From JABCPE02 sp963518955 (GTDB taxonomy: Bacteria > Bacteroidota > Bacteroidia > Flavobacteriales > Weeksellaceae): a stretch of DNA of 64,000 bases. How positions within the stretch are numbered: the stretch's first letter is position 1; every line of letters starts with the position of its first letter. Where the stretch lies: NCBI GenBank assembly GCA_963518955.1, contig CAUQKI010000007.1, positions 1-64,000 on the forward strand, given 5' to 3'. The position numbers and the translations under genes were made by a program. Positions 50,933 to 59,602 of this stretch are shown piece after piece. The notes under the pieces are model-generated. The model was not told the origin of the DNA. It worked only from the letters and a program-made list of their open reading frames with translations, and made no database searches.

Positions 50933-51871
50933 ATGAAAATACTTATTTTTAGTTTTTTTGCATTCGTTATTTTATTGGTTTTATTGGTTTCGTTATTCAC
51001 TGTGAAGCAGGAAACAGCCGCTATCATAGAGCGTTTGGGAAAATTCCATTCCGTTCGCCACGCGGGGCTTCACCTCAAAATTCCATTTATTGATAATATC
51101 ACCAAAAGATTAACTCTAAAAATCCAACAGCTTGATGTATTGATAGATACCAAAACCCTTGATAATGTGTTTATTAAGATGAGAGTTTCGGTTCAGTATC
51201 AGGTAATTAGAAATCAGGTAAGTGATGCTTACTATAAACTGGAAGACCCTCATAATCAGATAACTTCATATGTTTTTGATGTGGTGAGAGCCGAAGTTCC
51301 AAAACTAAAATTGGATGATGTTTTCGTGAAAAAAGATGATATCGCTATCGCTGTAAAAGCTGAAATTCAGGAGGCAATGCAGAGCTATGGATATGATATT
51401 ATAAAGGCTTTGGTGACGGATATAGACCCAGATGAGCAGGTAAAACAAGCGATGAACCGAATCAATGCAGCGGAAAGAGAAAAAACTGCAGCTGAGTATG
51501 AGTCTGAAGCAGAAAGAATCCGTATTGTAGCCGTAGCCAAAGCAGAAGCCGAGTCTAAAAAGCTACAAGGGCAGGGGATCGCAGACCAAAGAAGGGAAAT
51601 CGCCAAGGGTCTGGAAGAATCCGTAAAAATGCTTAACAGTGTGAATATCAATGCACAGGAGGCATCAGCACTGATAGTAGTTACCCAGCATTATGACACG
51701 CTTCATTCCATAGGGGCTAACAACCGTTCTAATTTGGTTCTTCTTCCAAATTCACCAATGGCGGCAAATTCCATGCTGAATGACCTCATAGTTGCCATGA
51801 ACACAGCACACAAAGTGGAGGAAGCAGATAAAGGACACTACCCTAATCCACCAAAAGAACATAGACACTAA
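50933..51871 (+). CDS. SPFH/Band 7 (stomatin-like) membrane protein
   Basis: A membrane-anchored scaffold protein of 312 residues. One N-terminal helix (about 1-22) is followed by the SPFH domain beginning ERLGKFHSVRHAGLHLKIPF, then a coiled coil of AEREKTAAEYESEAE-type residues. Such proteins form large ring-like oligomers and often regulate membrane proteases. I use the ATG at 50933, not the upstream TTG, because it gives the typical short anchor. A terminator follows. Confidence 0.88.
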   Translation: MKILIFSFFAFVILLVLLVSLFTVKQETAAIIERLGKFHSVRHAGLHLKIPFIDNITKRLTLKIQQLDVLIDTKTLDNVFIKMRVSVQYQVIRNQVSDAYYKLEDPHNQITSYVFDVVRAEVPKLKLDDVFVKKDDIAIAVKAEIQEAMQSYGYDIIKALVTDIDPDEQVKQAMNRINAAEREKTAAEYESEAERIRIVAVAKAEAESKKLQGQGIADQRREIAKGLEESVKMLNSVNINAQEASALIVVTQHYDTLHSIGANNRSNLVLLPNSPMAANSMLNDLIVAMNTAHKVEEADKGHYPNPPKEHRH

Positions 51872-51896
51872 TTTTCCAATTCAAACTAAATAAAAC

Positions 51897-51935
51897 CCGC
51901 CTCTTTTCATTGAGAAAAGAGGCGGACTATTTTTG
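51897..51935. terminator. Terminator between the SPFH and M28 genes, both directions
   Basis: CCGCCTCTTTTC and GAAAAGAGGCGG form a 12-bp stem with a short loop, with T-rich DNA on one side and A-rich DNA on the other. Confidence 0.85.
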
Positions 51936-51939
51936 GGTT

Positions 51940-53403
51940 TTATCTTTCAAATTTCACATTGGGCAGAAGTCTTGGTCTTTGTGGCTCGTTAGCTACTTTC
52001 CAAGAAGTTCTGTACATCCATTCGGTCATTTTGTAAAGTTTCTTGAAATCTATGTTTTCTGATTCGTCCTGCGGCTGGTGGTACTGGTGGTGCAGCACAC
52101 TTGTGAAAAATACCGCAGGAATACCAAGCCTCGCGTAAGGCAGGTGGTCGCTTCGGAAATAGAAAAACTCTGGATGCTCTGGTAAATCCCAGTCTTTCAA
52201 AAACTTAAATTTAGTGCTTTCTTGGTTGGCTTCTTCTGCCATTCTTACTAAATCATCAGAATTTTTGTGCGGAGACTGACCACCGAGAAGAGCGGCTTCG
52301 TTGATATCATTTCTTCCAATCATATCGCCGTTCAGCACAGCTACGATATTTTCTCTCGGAACTACAGGATGCGCAGAATGCCACTTTGACCCTAAAAGAC
52401 CTCTTTCCTCAGCGCCATGAATTACAAACAAGATGCTTCGTTTTGCAGGCTGCTTGCTGTATGCTCTTCCCATCGCAAGTAGAGCCACGCAGGTGCTGGC
52501 ATTGTCATCGGCACCGTTGTAGATGGTGTCATTTTTCACAGGGTGGCGGATACCGTCATGGTCCTGATGTCCGCTGAGCAATACATATTCATTTTTAAGT
52601 TTTGGGTCTGTTCCTTCTATCTTTCCGATGATATTTACAGAAGGATATTTGTAAGTCTCTGTTTGTAAGTTTACGGTAATCTGTGGGTTGCCTTTCAGCC
52701 AGTTTTGGTTTTCTTTTTTAACCCAAAAGACAGGAATATCTTCTTTGATGTTTTCATTCAGTCCTTCCACACCATAGACCCCTCTTTTCATCATTGGTTC
52801 TACTTCTATCCAGCTTTTGTCAGAGATTTCATCCGTAATGAAAACGATGCCTTTCGCACCTAATTTTCTAGCTGAATTAAGGTATTTAGCTTTGATAAAT
52901 CTTGGGTATCTTCTCTCGAAAAGTGTCATTTCCTGCTCGATACCTTTTTTGGAAACATTGATGGCAACTACTTTCCCTGCAATCTGGGAAGTCAGCTGCT
53001 CTGGTTCCACCTCGCCTACGCTGATGATAGGCAGGGAGAAATGAGCATTTACCACATCAGAAACTAAAATATCTTTCCATATTTTTAGGTTTTTATCACC
53101 GATTTTCACCGAGCTGAGCGGAGAAATCTGGTGGCGGTACATATCAAAAAACTGGAAATAAGTGCCGTTGTCCCCAGCGGGTTTTATCCCTGCTTCTTTC
53201 ATTTTGTCTGCGAACCACACGGAAACTTTGAGCTCATCTAGGGTTCCTGCCTCTCTTCCCCAGAACTGGTCAGCCGCCATCTGGTACATGTCTGTACGAA
53301 GATCTTTTTCCTTAATAGCCGAAACCAAAGGCTTCTTGTAGCTCTGCGCACCCAGCGAAGGGCAGAGGATTCCCATAAGGAGAGTAAAAACGATTTTTTT
53401 CAT
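51940..53403 (-). CDS. Exported M28 family metallopeptidase
   Basis: A secreted aminopeptidase-type enzyme of 487 residues with a signal peptide ending SLGAQ. The zinc-site motifs are SGHQDHDGIRH, YNGADDNAST, VIHGAEERGLLGS and GDMIGRND, with FRSDHLPYARLGIPA at the end. A protease-associated (PA)-like domain seems to sit at about residues 105-235, before the catalytic part. I chose the ATG at the signal peptide. The longer frame upstream has no clear function. A role in peptide nutrition is inferred from the family. Confidence 0.9.
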   Translation of the reverse strand: MKKIVFTLLMGILCPSLGAQSYKKPLVSAIKEKDLRTDMYQMAADQFWGREAGTLDELKVSVWFADKMKEAGIKPAGDNGTYFQFFDMYRHQISPLSSVKIGDKNLKIWKDILVSDVVNAHFSLPIISVGEVEPEQLTSQIAGKVVAINVSKKGIEQEMTLFERRYPRFIKAKYLNSARKLGAKGIVFITDEISDKSWIEVEPMMKRGVYGVEGLNENIKEDIPVFWVKKENQNWLKGNPQITVNLQTETYKYPSVNIIGKIEGTDPKLKNEYVLLSGHQDHDGIRHPVKNDTIYNGADDNASTCVALLAMGRAYSKQPAKRSILFVIHGAEERGLLGSKWHSAHPVVPRENIVAVLNGDMIGRNDINEAALLGGQSPHKNSDDLVRMAEEANQESTKFKFLKDWDLPEHPEFFYFRSDHLPYARLGIPAVFFTSVLHHQYHQPQDESENIDFKKLYKMTEWMYRTSWKVANEPQRPRLLPNVKFER

Positions 53404-53532
53404 AGGTTTATAATTTAATTGATTTTTGCCCAAAAGTATCGTTTTATTAGAAAAAATGCAAGTTCCCACAAGTTTTTATTTGGTTGAAAATAAATTTAAT
53501 ATTTTTGAAACAGATTTTAATTTAGTAAATGA

Positions 53533-53994
53533 ATGAAAATAACCGAAGGATTATTGCCTGAAGATAAAGAGGCTATTATACACTGGATAAATAGCAAAGG
53601 TGCTGATTTCCTGCAACAATGGGCAGGAGATGCTTTGCCCTATCCTCTTACCATAGAAGCACTCAATGATTTGTCTCATTGTTTTCGTATCGAGGCAGAG
53701 GGGAATTTTATAGGGATGATTCAGCAAATAAGAGTAGAAGGAAACAATGTGCATATTGGTAGATTTCTTATCAATCCTTCCCTTACGGGAAAAGGATTAG
53801 GTAGCTTGGCAATGCAGTTATTTATCGCAATGCTTTTTGAGGATAAAAGTGTTCATTCTATTAGCTTAAATGTATTTGATGACAACCCCATAGCTAAAGG
53901 TCTTTATAGAAAACTCGGTTTCGAAGTAGTGGCAACTATTGAAGGAGAAAGAAAAAAATACAAGATGATGAAAAGTAATTCGGCAATTAACTAA
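53533..53994 (+). CDS. GNAT family N-acetyltransferase
   Basis: A cytoplasmic acetyltransferase of 153 residues. The CoA loop region is NPSLTGKGLGSLAMQLF and the final region is NPIAKGLYRKLGFEV. It is close to RimJ/RimL-type members in the N-terminal half. The substrate is unknown. It is the first gene of a same-direction run of small accessory genes. Confidence 0.82.
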   Translation: MKITEGLLPEDKEAIIHWINSKGADFLQQWAGDALPYPLTIEALNDLSHCFRIEAEGNFIGMIQQIRVEGNNVHIGRFLINPSLTGKGLGSLAMQLFIAMLFEDKSVHSISLNVFDDNPIAKGLYRKLGFEVVATIEGERKKYKMMKSNSAIN

Positions 53995-54011
53995 TTGGCA
54001 AATTTAATACT

Positions 54012-54839
54012 ATGGACATAAAACGAGATGAATCCCATTGTTATGCTGCTGTCATCACCGAAGATGGTCAGTGGCAAAAAGGCGAAGAATACTTTTCAGA
54101 AGACTATACCGAAACCCTCATTTTCAATGAGCAAGGTAAGCTTGTAGAGGCTTGTTATGGCGAGGAATACCACTTCCTCTTTACCTACGACTCTCACGGC
54201 AATCGCCTGAGTTCTCACCTCTACGACCCTGAAGATGAAGAGCTAACCGACTGCTGGGAGGAAAAACAATACCGCTATAACGACCTACATCAGCAAGTAG
54301 AATGTATTACTTACGAAGATGGCAAATGGAAAAAAACTGTTACTTTCGAATACGATGCGCACGGCAATAACATAAGTCAGCACTCCCGCACAGCCGATGC
54401 CGAATATCTCTTACAACTCCAATATGATACACAAGGCAGGTGTATAGATCGTTGTTATACAAACATATCTACGGGAGAAAAGATCCTTCATGACTCTATT
54501 GAATTTCGTAGTGATACCGAAAAAGTCGATACCAATCTTTCAGCCAATGGCAAGCCTTTTATGTTTACCATAACTCGTTTTGATGAAAAAGGCAATGTAA
54601 TTTATGTTGCCCATCAGGATATAGGCGACCCCGAACCTTATTCAATAACTGAAACTACTTTCGATGAGCATAACAACGAAATTTTCGAGCGAATTAGCAA
54701 CAAAGAAGGCGAAGTCTATACTCGCAAATACACCTATCGCTATGATAATCAAGGCAATTGGATAGAGAAACGCATCGAATACTCTAAACGTTATACCAAC
54801 CTGATTGTAGAACGAACCATTGAATATTACCCTATATAA
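54012..54839 (+). CDS. YD/RHS-repeat-like protein, cytoplasmic
   Basis: A protein of 275 residues without a signal peptide. It contains several degenerate YD-type units of the form Y-D-x-x-G-N-x-(I/R/W), such as YDSHGNRLSSHLY, YDAHGNNISQH, YDTQGRCIDRCY and YDNQGNWIEKRIEY. The repeats resemble those of RHS proteins, but the size is far smaller than that of a toxin. The codon use contains more C-ending codons (TAC, GAC, CTC, GGC) than neighbouring genes, suggesting transfer. The function is unknown; it might be an immunity or scaffold protein. Confidence 0.65.
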   Translation: MDIKRDESHCYAAVITEDGQWQKGEEYFSEDYTETLIFNEQGKLVEACYGEEYHFLFTYDSHGNRLSSHLYDPEDEELTDCWEEKQYRYNDLHQQVECITYEDGKWKKTVTFEYDAHGNNISQHSRTADAEYLLQLQYDTQGRCIDRCYTNISTGEKILHDSIEFRSDTEKVDTNLSANGKPFMFTITRFDEKGNVIYVAHQDIGDPEPYSITETTFDEHNNEIFERISNKEGEVYTRKYTYRYDNQGNWIEKRIEYSKRYTNLIVERTIEYYPI

Positions 54840-54844
54840 ATAAT

Positions 54845-55489
54845 ATGAATAAAGAAAATACATTTATCCAAATCCGAACGCTCTTTGGTATAGAGGAGGA
54901 TTGTGGTTTTACAGAAGCTGAAATGCAGCCGTTTTTCGGCGTGGTGGAGCAAATGCCAGCGTTGTTACATGACTATTACACTACTTTGGGAAAGCATCAG
55001 GCTTTGAATCAAACACAAGATAATTTGATAACACCTAAAGACAATCTTACTCTTTTCAATCATCCAGATTATTTTGTTTTTTATGCAGAAAATCAAAATT
55101 GTTGTTTATGGGCAATTGCAAAGGGAGATTTAGGCGAAGAAAATCCTAAGGTATATGTTAGCTATAACCAAAAAGAATGGCAGGTGGAATGCGAAACTTT
55201 ATCGGAATTTTTGTTGGCTATGGCTCACTTACAGGCGGTATTTGCTTTGCCTTATACTTATGAAGGTTTTAAATTCATTACTTCCGAAGATTTGGATGCT
55301 ATAAAAGCCCATTTTCCAAAAAAGCCTTTCGCTATACGCCATTGGTTACAAGGGGCGGAGTTCTATGGCGGGGCTACTGACAGCATAGTAGTTTTAGATG
55401 GGGGTGAGCAGCTGGTGTATGCATCTTCATCAGAAAGTTCCTTTGAGGAGATGGATCGTTTTTTAGAGAATATAGGAGAGGAAATGTAA
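54845..55489 (+). CDS. SUKH (SMI1/KNR4)-like immunity-type protein
   Basis: A cytoplasmic protein of 214 residues. The segments PALLHDYYTTLGKHQALNQT and YFVFYAENQNCCLWAIA, with PKVYVSYNQKEWQVECETLSEF, match the layout of SUKH-superfamily proteins, which neutralise toxins of polymorphic toxin systems. No toxin gene is nearby. It lies 5 bp after the YD-repeat gene and may be co-transcribed. Confidence 0.6.
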   Translation: MNKENTFIQIRTLFGIEEDCGFTEAEMQPFFGVVEQMPALLHDYYTTLGKHQALNQTQDNLITPKDNLTLFNHPDYFVFYAENQNCCLWAIAKGDLGEENPKVYVSYNQKEWQVECETLSEFLLAMAHLQAVFALPYTYEGFKFITSEDLDAIKAHFPKKPFAIRHWLQGAEFYGGATDSIVVLDGGEQLVYASSSESSFEEMDRFLENIGEEM

Positions 55490-55529
55490 AATTTGAGAAA
55501 AACAGTCATAAAAAGAATTTTAATAAAAA

Positions 55530-55958
55530 ATGAACAGCACAAAATCTATATCATTTTTAGATACTAAAAACGGAGATTTTTCCCTTATAAACGGTGTAGT
55601 GATTTCTTCTAAAACTACTTTTTCTGCACTCAGAGAGCAGTTTCCTGATAATGATATTTGGGATGTGGGGACGGGGTTTTATTGGATTTATTTTGAAAAA
55701 TGTCCTTTTGAGGGAAAAGAGTTTGATGTTTCTATTTGTTTCGAAGGAGAAAAACTTGAAACGATATTTTTTTCTATGAAAGAAAGATACACGCCTTGGG
55801 AAAACTGGACAGAGGAATATGAACTTCAAACTGAAAAACTGTATAAAAAATGGCTTACAGCACACATAGGGGAAGAATGGAAGTTTGTCTGGGGAGAGGT
55901 AGGAGCCGCTTTTGATAGGAAAGGAGGAAGGACAAATATGTGGGTCAGTTATATTTGA
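55530..55958 (+). CDS. Hypothetical protein in the immunity-like island (142 aa)
   Basis: A cytoplasmic protein of 142 residues. Its aromatic-rich sequence (GTGFYWIYFEKCPFEGKEF and TPWENWTEEYELQTEKLYKKWL) and last part (WGEVGAAFDRKGGRTNMWVSYI) suggest a small alpha/beta protein of the kind found among immunity proteins. I do not recognise a named family. It shares direction with its neighbours. Confidence 0.55.
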   Translation: MNSTKSISFLDTKNGDFSLINGVVISSKTTFSALREQFPDNDIWDVGTGFYWIYFEKCPFEGKEFDVSICFEGEKLETIFFSMKERYTPWENWTEEYELQTEKLYKKWLTAHIGEEWKFVWGEVGAAFDRKGGRTNMWVSYI

Positions 55959-56006
55959 TTTGCATAAAATACAAAAAAAATGTAATTTTAGCAAAAAAAT
56001 AAAAAC

Positions 56007-56771
56007 ATGAGTATAAATAGTAACTATGAAGTTCCGCAAAATTGGGATTTCTTTTTCTGCCGAGTTGAGGGAAAACCAGCCTCTGTAAGAGTGAATTTAG
56101 CCCTAAGACAGATAGCTCCAGTTGAGGGATATAAATACCGCTTGAACTTTCTCATCAAAATGCAAAACCCTACGCCAGAGGGCATGTCTTCTAATGAGGA
56201 ATATCCTGTTTTGTGTGATATAGAGGATGCTATCTCAGGGAAAGCAGAGCAGATGGGTGCTATCTCAGCAGGAGCTGTGAAATCAGGTGGAATTCTAGAA
56301 CTTATCTATTATACCAATCTTTCTGAGGGGCTTTCAGAGGCTTGTGTAGATGTATTGGCTACTTTTGAGGGGTATCAGTATAAGAGCTATTTCGAGGAAG
56401 ACCCAGAGTGGAAGGACTATTTTGAATTCCTATTCCCAGACCCATACTCTTACCAATCAATGCAAAATAGAAAAGTAGTGATGCAGTTAGAAGAAAATGG
56501 GGACAATCTAGATATTCCGCGAGAAATAGACCATTGGATTTATTTTGATAATGAACAGAGCCGAGCACAATATGTGGAAAAAGTAATAAGAAAAGGCTAC
56601 AAAGTGGTTTCAGAAGACTTCATAGAGGAAGGGAATTCTCACCATTTTCAGCTGCATATTGTAAGACAAGATTGTCCACATGAAATAGATGAGATAGTCT
56701 GGGAACTGAAAGAACTAGCCGATAATTATGATGCCTACTATGACGGCTGGGAAAGCGTGATAGTAAAATAA
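56007..56771 (+). CDS. DUF695-RraB fusion protein
   Basis: A cytoplasmic protein of 254 residues with two apparent domains. The N-terminal DUF695-like region (about 1-155) has EVPQNWDFFFCRVEGKPAS. The C-terminal region (about 165-254) looks like the RNase E inhibitor RraB: IDHWIYFDNEQSRAQYVEKV and YDGWESVI. Such fusions occur in Bacteroidota and are close to immunity-type proteins. An RNase G/E gene is present in the genome at 5.1 kb, but no link is shown. A terminator follows. Confidence 0.68.
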   Translation: MSINSNYEVPQNWDFFFCRVEGKPASVRVNLALRQIAPVEGYKYRLNFLIKMQNPTPEGMSSNEEYPVLCDIEDAISGKAEQMGAISAGAVKSGGILELIYYTNLSEGLSEACVDVLATFEGYQYKSYFEEDPEWKDYFEFLFPDPYSYQSMQNRKVVMQLEENGDNLDIPREIDHWIYFDNEQSRAQYVEKVIRKGYKVVSEDFIEEGNSHHFQLHIVRQDCPHEIDEIVWELKELADNYDAYYDGWESVIVK

Positions 56772-56787
56772 AAAAAGTAAATATCAG

Positions 56788-56812
56788 AGCCAAGATTTCT
56801 CTTGGCTTTTTA
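56788..56812 (+). terminator. Terminator after the DUF695-RraB gene
   Basis: AGCCAAGA and TCTTGGCT form an 8-bp stem with a TTTC loop and a T run. Confidence 0.75.
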
Positions 56813-56832
56813 ATTAGAAAATAAAATGATAA

Positions 56833-57321
56833 ATGACTTACAATACATTCTATAATGCGATGGTGTCTCTTCCTGAGAGCCATGAAAACCGCGACCTTGA
56901 GGAATATTTGCTAGCATTGTTTTCTTTAGTGAAAAAGCATGAAAAAGAGCCTTTTTCGCCAGAGTTGTGCATTGAAATTATACAAAAAGCCTTTACCGAA
57001 ACGCCTATGTCATTTGATGAAAAATGGCTTTCTGTCTGTGATGCTCCTGATGAAGGGAAAGGTATGGATTTCACTCAAAATGTTTTAATTTTCCAAATAG
57101 CTGAACTGCATAGAATGCGGGATAAGGAACTGCAAAATCCGCAGAGATATTCAGGAATCAATTCCGAAACGGATAATTGGTGGTATAATTTTGACCCTTT
57201 TACTAATCTGGAATGTGGTGCAGAATGGTTTTGGGATAGTGCTGATAGTGAGGAAGATGATATTTCTGCTGACTGGGGATTTTTGGGAAAACTCCTTGAA
57301 ATAGGGCGTGTTTATGAATAG
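56833..57321 (+). CDS. Hypothetical protein in the immunity-like island (162 aa)
   Basis: A cytoplasmic acidic protein of 162 residues. A helical N-terminal half (LEEYLLALFSLVKKHEKE and SPELCIEIIQKAFTETP) is followed by a Trp/Asp-rich end (NWWYNFDPFTNLECGAEWFWD and SEEDDISADWGFLGKLLEIG). The family is not recognised, but this architecture is common among small proteins near contact-dependent toxin loci. It is the last intact gene of the island. Confidence 0.55.
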   Translation: MTYNTFYNAMVSLPESHENRDLEEYLLALFSLVKKHEKEPFSPELCIEIIQKAFTETPMSFDEKWLSVCDAPDEGKGMDFTQNVLIFQIAELHRMRDKELQNPQRYSGINSETDNWWYNFDPFTNLECGAEWFWDSADSEEDDISADWGFLGKLLEIGRVYE

Positions 57322-57427
57322 ATTTTTTATAATCAAATTCTAATCAGTTAATTTTCTATAAAATACTTGAAAATAATCAAAAACAAAGGAGTAAATAGTT
57401 TTTAAACTAAATTTAGACATTCAAACA

Positions 57428-57478
57428 ATGAAAAATGTTTTAATTATCAACGGATGTCCAGACATGGTGCAGTGCTAA
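57428..57478 (+). pseudogene. Remnant of a flavodoxin-fold NAD(P)H oxidoreductase gene
   Basis: A 16-codon ORF reads MKNVLIINGCPDMVQC and then stops. MKNVLIING is the usual opening beta strand of NAD(P)H-dependent flavodoxin-fold oxidoreductases. The remainder of the gene is missing: about 17 bases later a terminator-like hairpin follows. The most likely history is an internal deletion that removed the body and left the two ends. The 106 bp before it, after the preceding stop, show no gene. Confidence 0.5.
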
Positions 57479-57494
57479 TAAAACTGATAAAACA

Positions 57495-57526
57495 TCCCTT
57501 TTATGAAATAGAGAAGGGAATTTTTA
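57495..57526. terminator. Hairpin following the remnant, possibly bidirectional
   Basis: TCCCTT and AAGGGA pair across a 13-base loop, followed by A-T-rich DNA. It also lies just after the stop codon of the DUF488 gene on the minus strand. Confidence 0.45.
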
Positions 57527-57532
57527 TAAGGT

Positions 57533-57886
57533 TTAATTGGGTAATTTGGAAAGCAGAAAACTTTTGAGAATAGGAAGGTGGCATTTCTCTATTTCCTTGG
57601 CAGCGGTAAGGAGGGTAAGGGCTTTTTTGTCATGAATAAGCTCTAAAAAGGCATCTACGGCGGTATTTTGTTCCAGCTCGTTTCGGTAATCATTGCTGAA
57701 AGTATCAAAATCGTGTGTCTGGTGATAGGTTTTCCGTAGAAGTGTGGAGGGAGCGATTTCTTTTGCCCAAAAATCAAAATCCAACTCTTCCTTTTTGATA
57801 CCACGAGGCCAAAGGCGGTCAGCAAGCACACGAAAACCATCTGTTTCATCAGGAATTTCGTAAACTCGTTTTAGGTTGATAAGCAT
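57533..57886 (-). CDS. DUF488 family protein (YeaO-like)
   Basis: A cytoplasmic protein of 117 residues with the DUF488 opening INLKRVYEIPDETDGFRVLADRLWPRGI. The W-P-R-G motif is the clearest family mark. The biochemical function is not known to me. It is a single gene divergent from purH. Confidence 0.83.
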   Translation of the reverse strand: MLINLKRVYEIPDETDGFRVLADRLWPRGIKKEELDFDFWAKEIAPSTLLRKTYHQTHDFDTFSNDYRNELEQNTAVDAFLELIHDKKALTLLTAAKEIEKCHLPILKSFLLSKLPN

Positions 57887-57957
57887 TTTAATTAAGTTTT
57901 TATTGGTAAAAATACGAATATTTAATTCTAAAACTTACATTAACCAATTATTATTTT

Positions 57958-57965
57958 TAATTTTG
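57958..57965 (+). promoter_or_regulatory. -7 promoter box for purH
   Basis: TAATTTTG lies 18 bp before the purH start. No clear -33 element or PurR-like dyad was seen. Confidence 0.5.
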
Positions 57966-57983
57966 TGAAACTTAAATTTAACT

Positions 57984-59498
57984 ATGAAAAAAAGAGTCTT
58001 AATAAGTGTTTCGGACAAGAGCGGACTTACGGAATTCGCTCAGTTCTTAGAAAAAAACAATTACCAACTTATCTCCACAGGTGGAACTTTCAAACATCTG
58101 AAAGATGCAGGGCTTAGTCCTATTCAGATAGATGAGGTTACTAACTTCCCAGAAATGCTGGACGGCAGGGTAAAAACCCTTCACCCCAAAGTGCATGGAG
58201 GACTTCTCGCTGTGCGTGATAATAAAGAGCACATGGACACAGTAGCCGAGCACGGAATAGAGCTGATAGACATGGTGGTGGTCAATCTTTACCCATTTTT
58301 CGAAAATGCAGGGAAGAATATTCCTTTGGATGAAAAGGTGGAGTTCATCGACATAGGAGGGCCGTCTATGCTTCGTTCAGCAGCAAAGAATTTTAAATCT
58401 GTGACAGTCATCACCAATGTGGAAGATTACGAGAGAGTAAAATCTGAAATAGAAACTTCTGGCGATACTACTTTGGAAACTCGTAAAACCCTTGCAGGAA
58501 AGGTGTTTAACCTTACTTCTGCCTATGATGCAGCCATTTCCAAAATGCTTTTGGAGGAGGAATATCCACAGTATCTGAATGCTTCTTACAAGAAAGTTTC
58601 GGATTTACGATATGGCGAAAATCCGCACCAGTCTGCGGCTTATTATGTTTCAACAGTGGAAAATGGAGCGATGAAAGATTTTGAACAATTGGGAGGAAAG
58701 GAACTTTCGTTCAATAATCTTCGCGATATGGATTTGTGCTGGAAAGTAGTAAATGAATTCAAAAACGAAAAGGCATGTTGTGCCGTAAAACACTCTACGC
58801 CGTGCGGTGTAGCCATCGGAAATACAGCGGTAGAAACTTACACTAAAACCTTTGAGTGCGACCCTGTTTCTATCTTCGGAGGCATTGTGGCGATGAACTA
58901 CAGGGTGGATGCTGCCACAGCGGAGGAACTTGGGAAGACTTTCCTTGAAATCGTGATGGCAGTAGATTTTGAGGAGAAAGCACTGGAAATCCTTAGACAA
59001 AAGAAAAACCTTAGAATTATTAAAATTAAAAACCCTGTTTCGGACAAACAAACTTGGGTAAAAATAGATGGCGGACTGCTGGTGCAGGACTGCGACAATC
59101 AGTTCTCGGAGGAAATAAAAACCGTAACCGAAAAACAGCCGACAGAGGAACAGAGAAAAGCCTTGCTCTTTGCACAGCGAGTAGTGAAATATGTGAAATC
59201 CAATGCGATAGTGGTTTCTAATGGAACGCAGGCGCTGGGAATTGGCGGCGGACAGGTTAATAGAATCTGGGCGACACAGCAGGCGGTGGAAAGAGCCAAA
59301 GAGAAATTCAGTGGAGAGCTGGTTCTGGCTTCGGATGCCTTCTTCCCGTTCCGCGATGTGGTAGATTTCTGTGCTGAAAAATACATAAAAGCCATTATAC
59401 AGCCAGGCGGAAGCATCAAGGATGAAGAAAGTATAGAGGCTGCCAATCAGCACGGCATCCCAATGCTGCTCACTGGAATGAGACACTTTTTACACTAA
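57984..59498 (+). CDS. purH: Bifunctional AICAR formyltransferase/IMP cyclohydrolase
   Basis: The enzyme of the last two steps of purine synthesis to IMP, 504 residues. The N-terminal IMP cyclohydrolase domain (about 1-195) begins LISVSDKSGLTEFAQFL and has LISTGGTFKHLKDAG. The C-terminal AICAR formyltransferase carries the Lys-His pair in VKHSTPCGVAIGN and DLRYGENPHQSAAYY. Length is standard. It is a single gene with a terminator after it. Confidence 0.95.
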   Translation: MKKRVLISVSDKSGLTEFAQFLEKNNYQLISTGGTFKHLKDAGLSPIQIDEVTNFPEMLDGRVKTLHPKVHGGLLAVRDNKEHMDTVAEHGIELIDMVVVNLYPFFENAGKNIPLDEKVEFIDIGGPSMLRSAAKNFKSVTVITNVEDYERVKSEIETSGDTTLETRKTLAGKVFNLTSAYDAAISKMLLEEEYPQYLNASYKKVSDLRYGENPHQSAAYYVSTVENGAMKDFEQLGGKELSFNNLRDMDLCWKVVNEFKNEKACCAVKHSTPCGVAIGNTAVETYTKTFECDPVSIFGGIVAMNYRVDAATAEELGKTFLEIVMAVDFEEKALEILRQKKNLRIIKIKNPVSDKQTWVKIDGGLLVQDCDNQFSEEIKTVTEKQPTEEQRKALLFAQRVVKYVKSNAIVVSNGTQALGIGGGQVNRIWATQQAVERAKEKFSGELVLASDAFFPFRDVVDFCAEKYIKAIIQPGGSIKDEESIEAANQHGIPMLLTGMRHFLH

Positions 59499-59511
59499 AA
59501 ACGTATTTTAT

Positions 59512-59550
59512 AAATCTGAGAATTTTCATGTTCTCAGATTTTTGTTTTTT
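59512..59550 (+). terminator. Terminator after purH
   Basis: AAATCTGAGAA and TTCTCAGATTT form an 11-bp stem with an 8-base loop, then a T-rich tract. Confidence 0.85.
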
Positions 59551-59602
59551 TGCGATTATTCATTATCTATGCAAGAATAAGGTAGATTTATTTTTTTAAA
59601 AG

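Noticed and set aside
58650..59486. 278-residue minus-strand frame inside purH
   Set aside because: Antisense of purH, with no family-like sequence.
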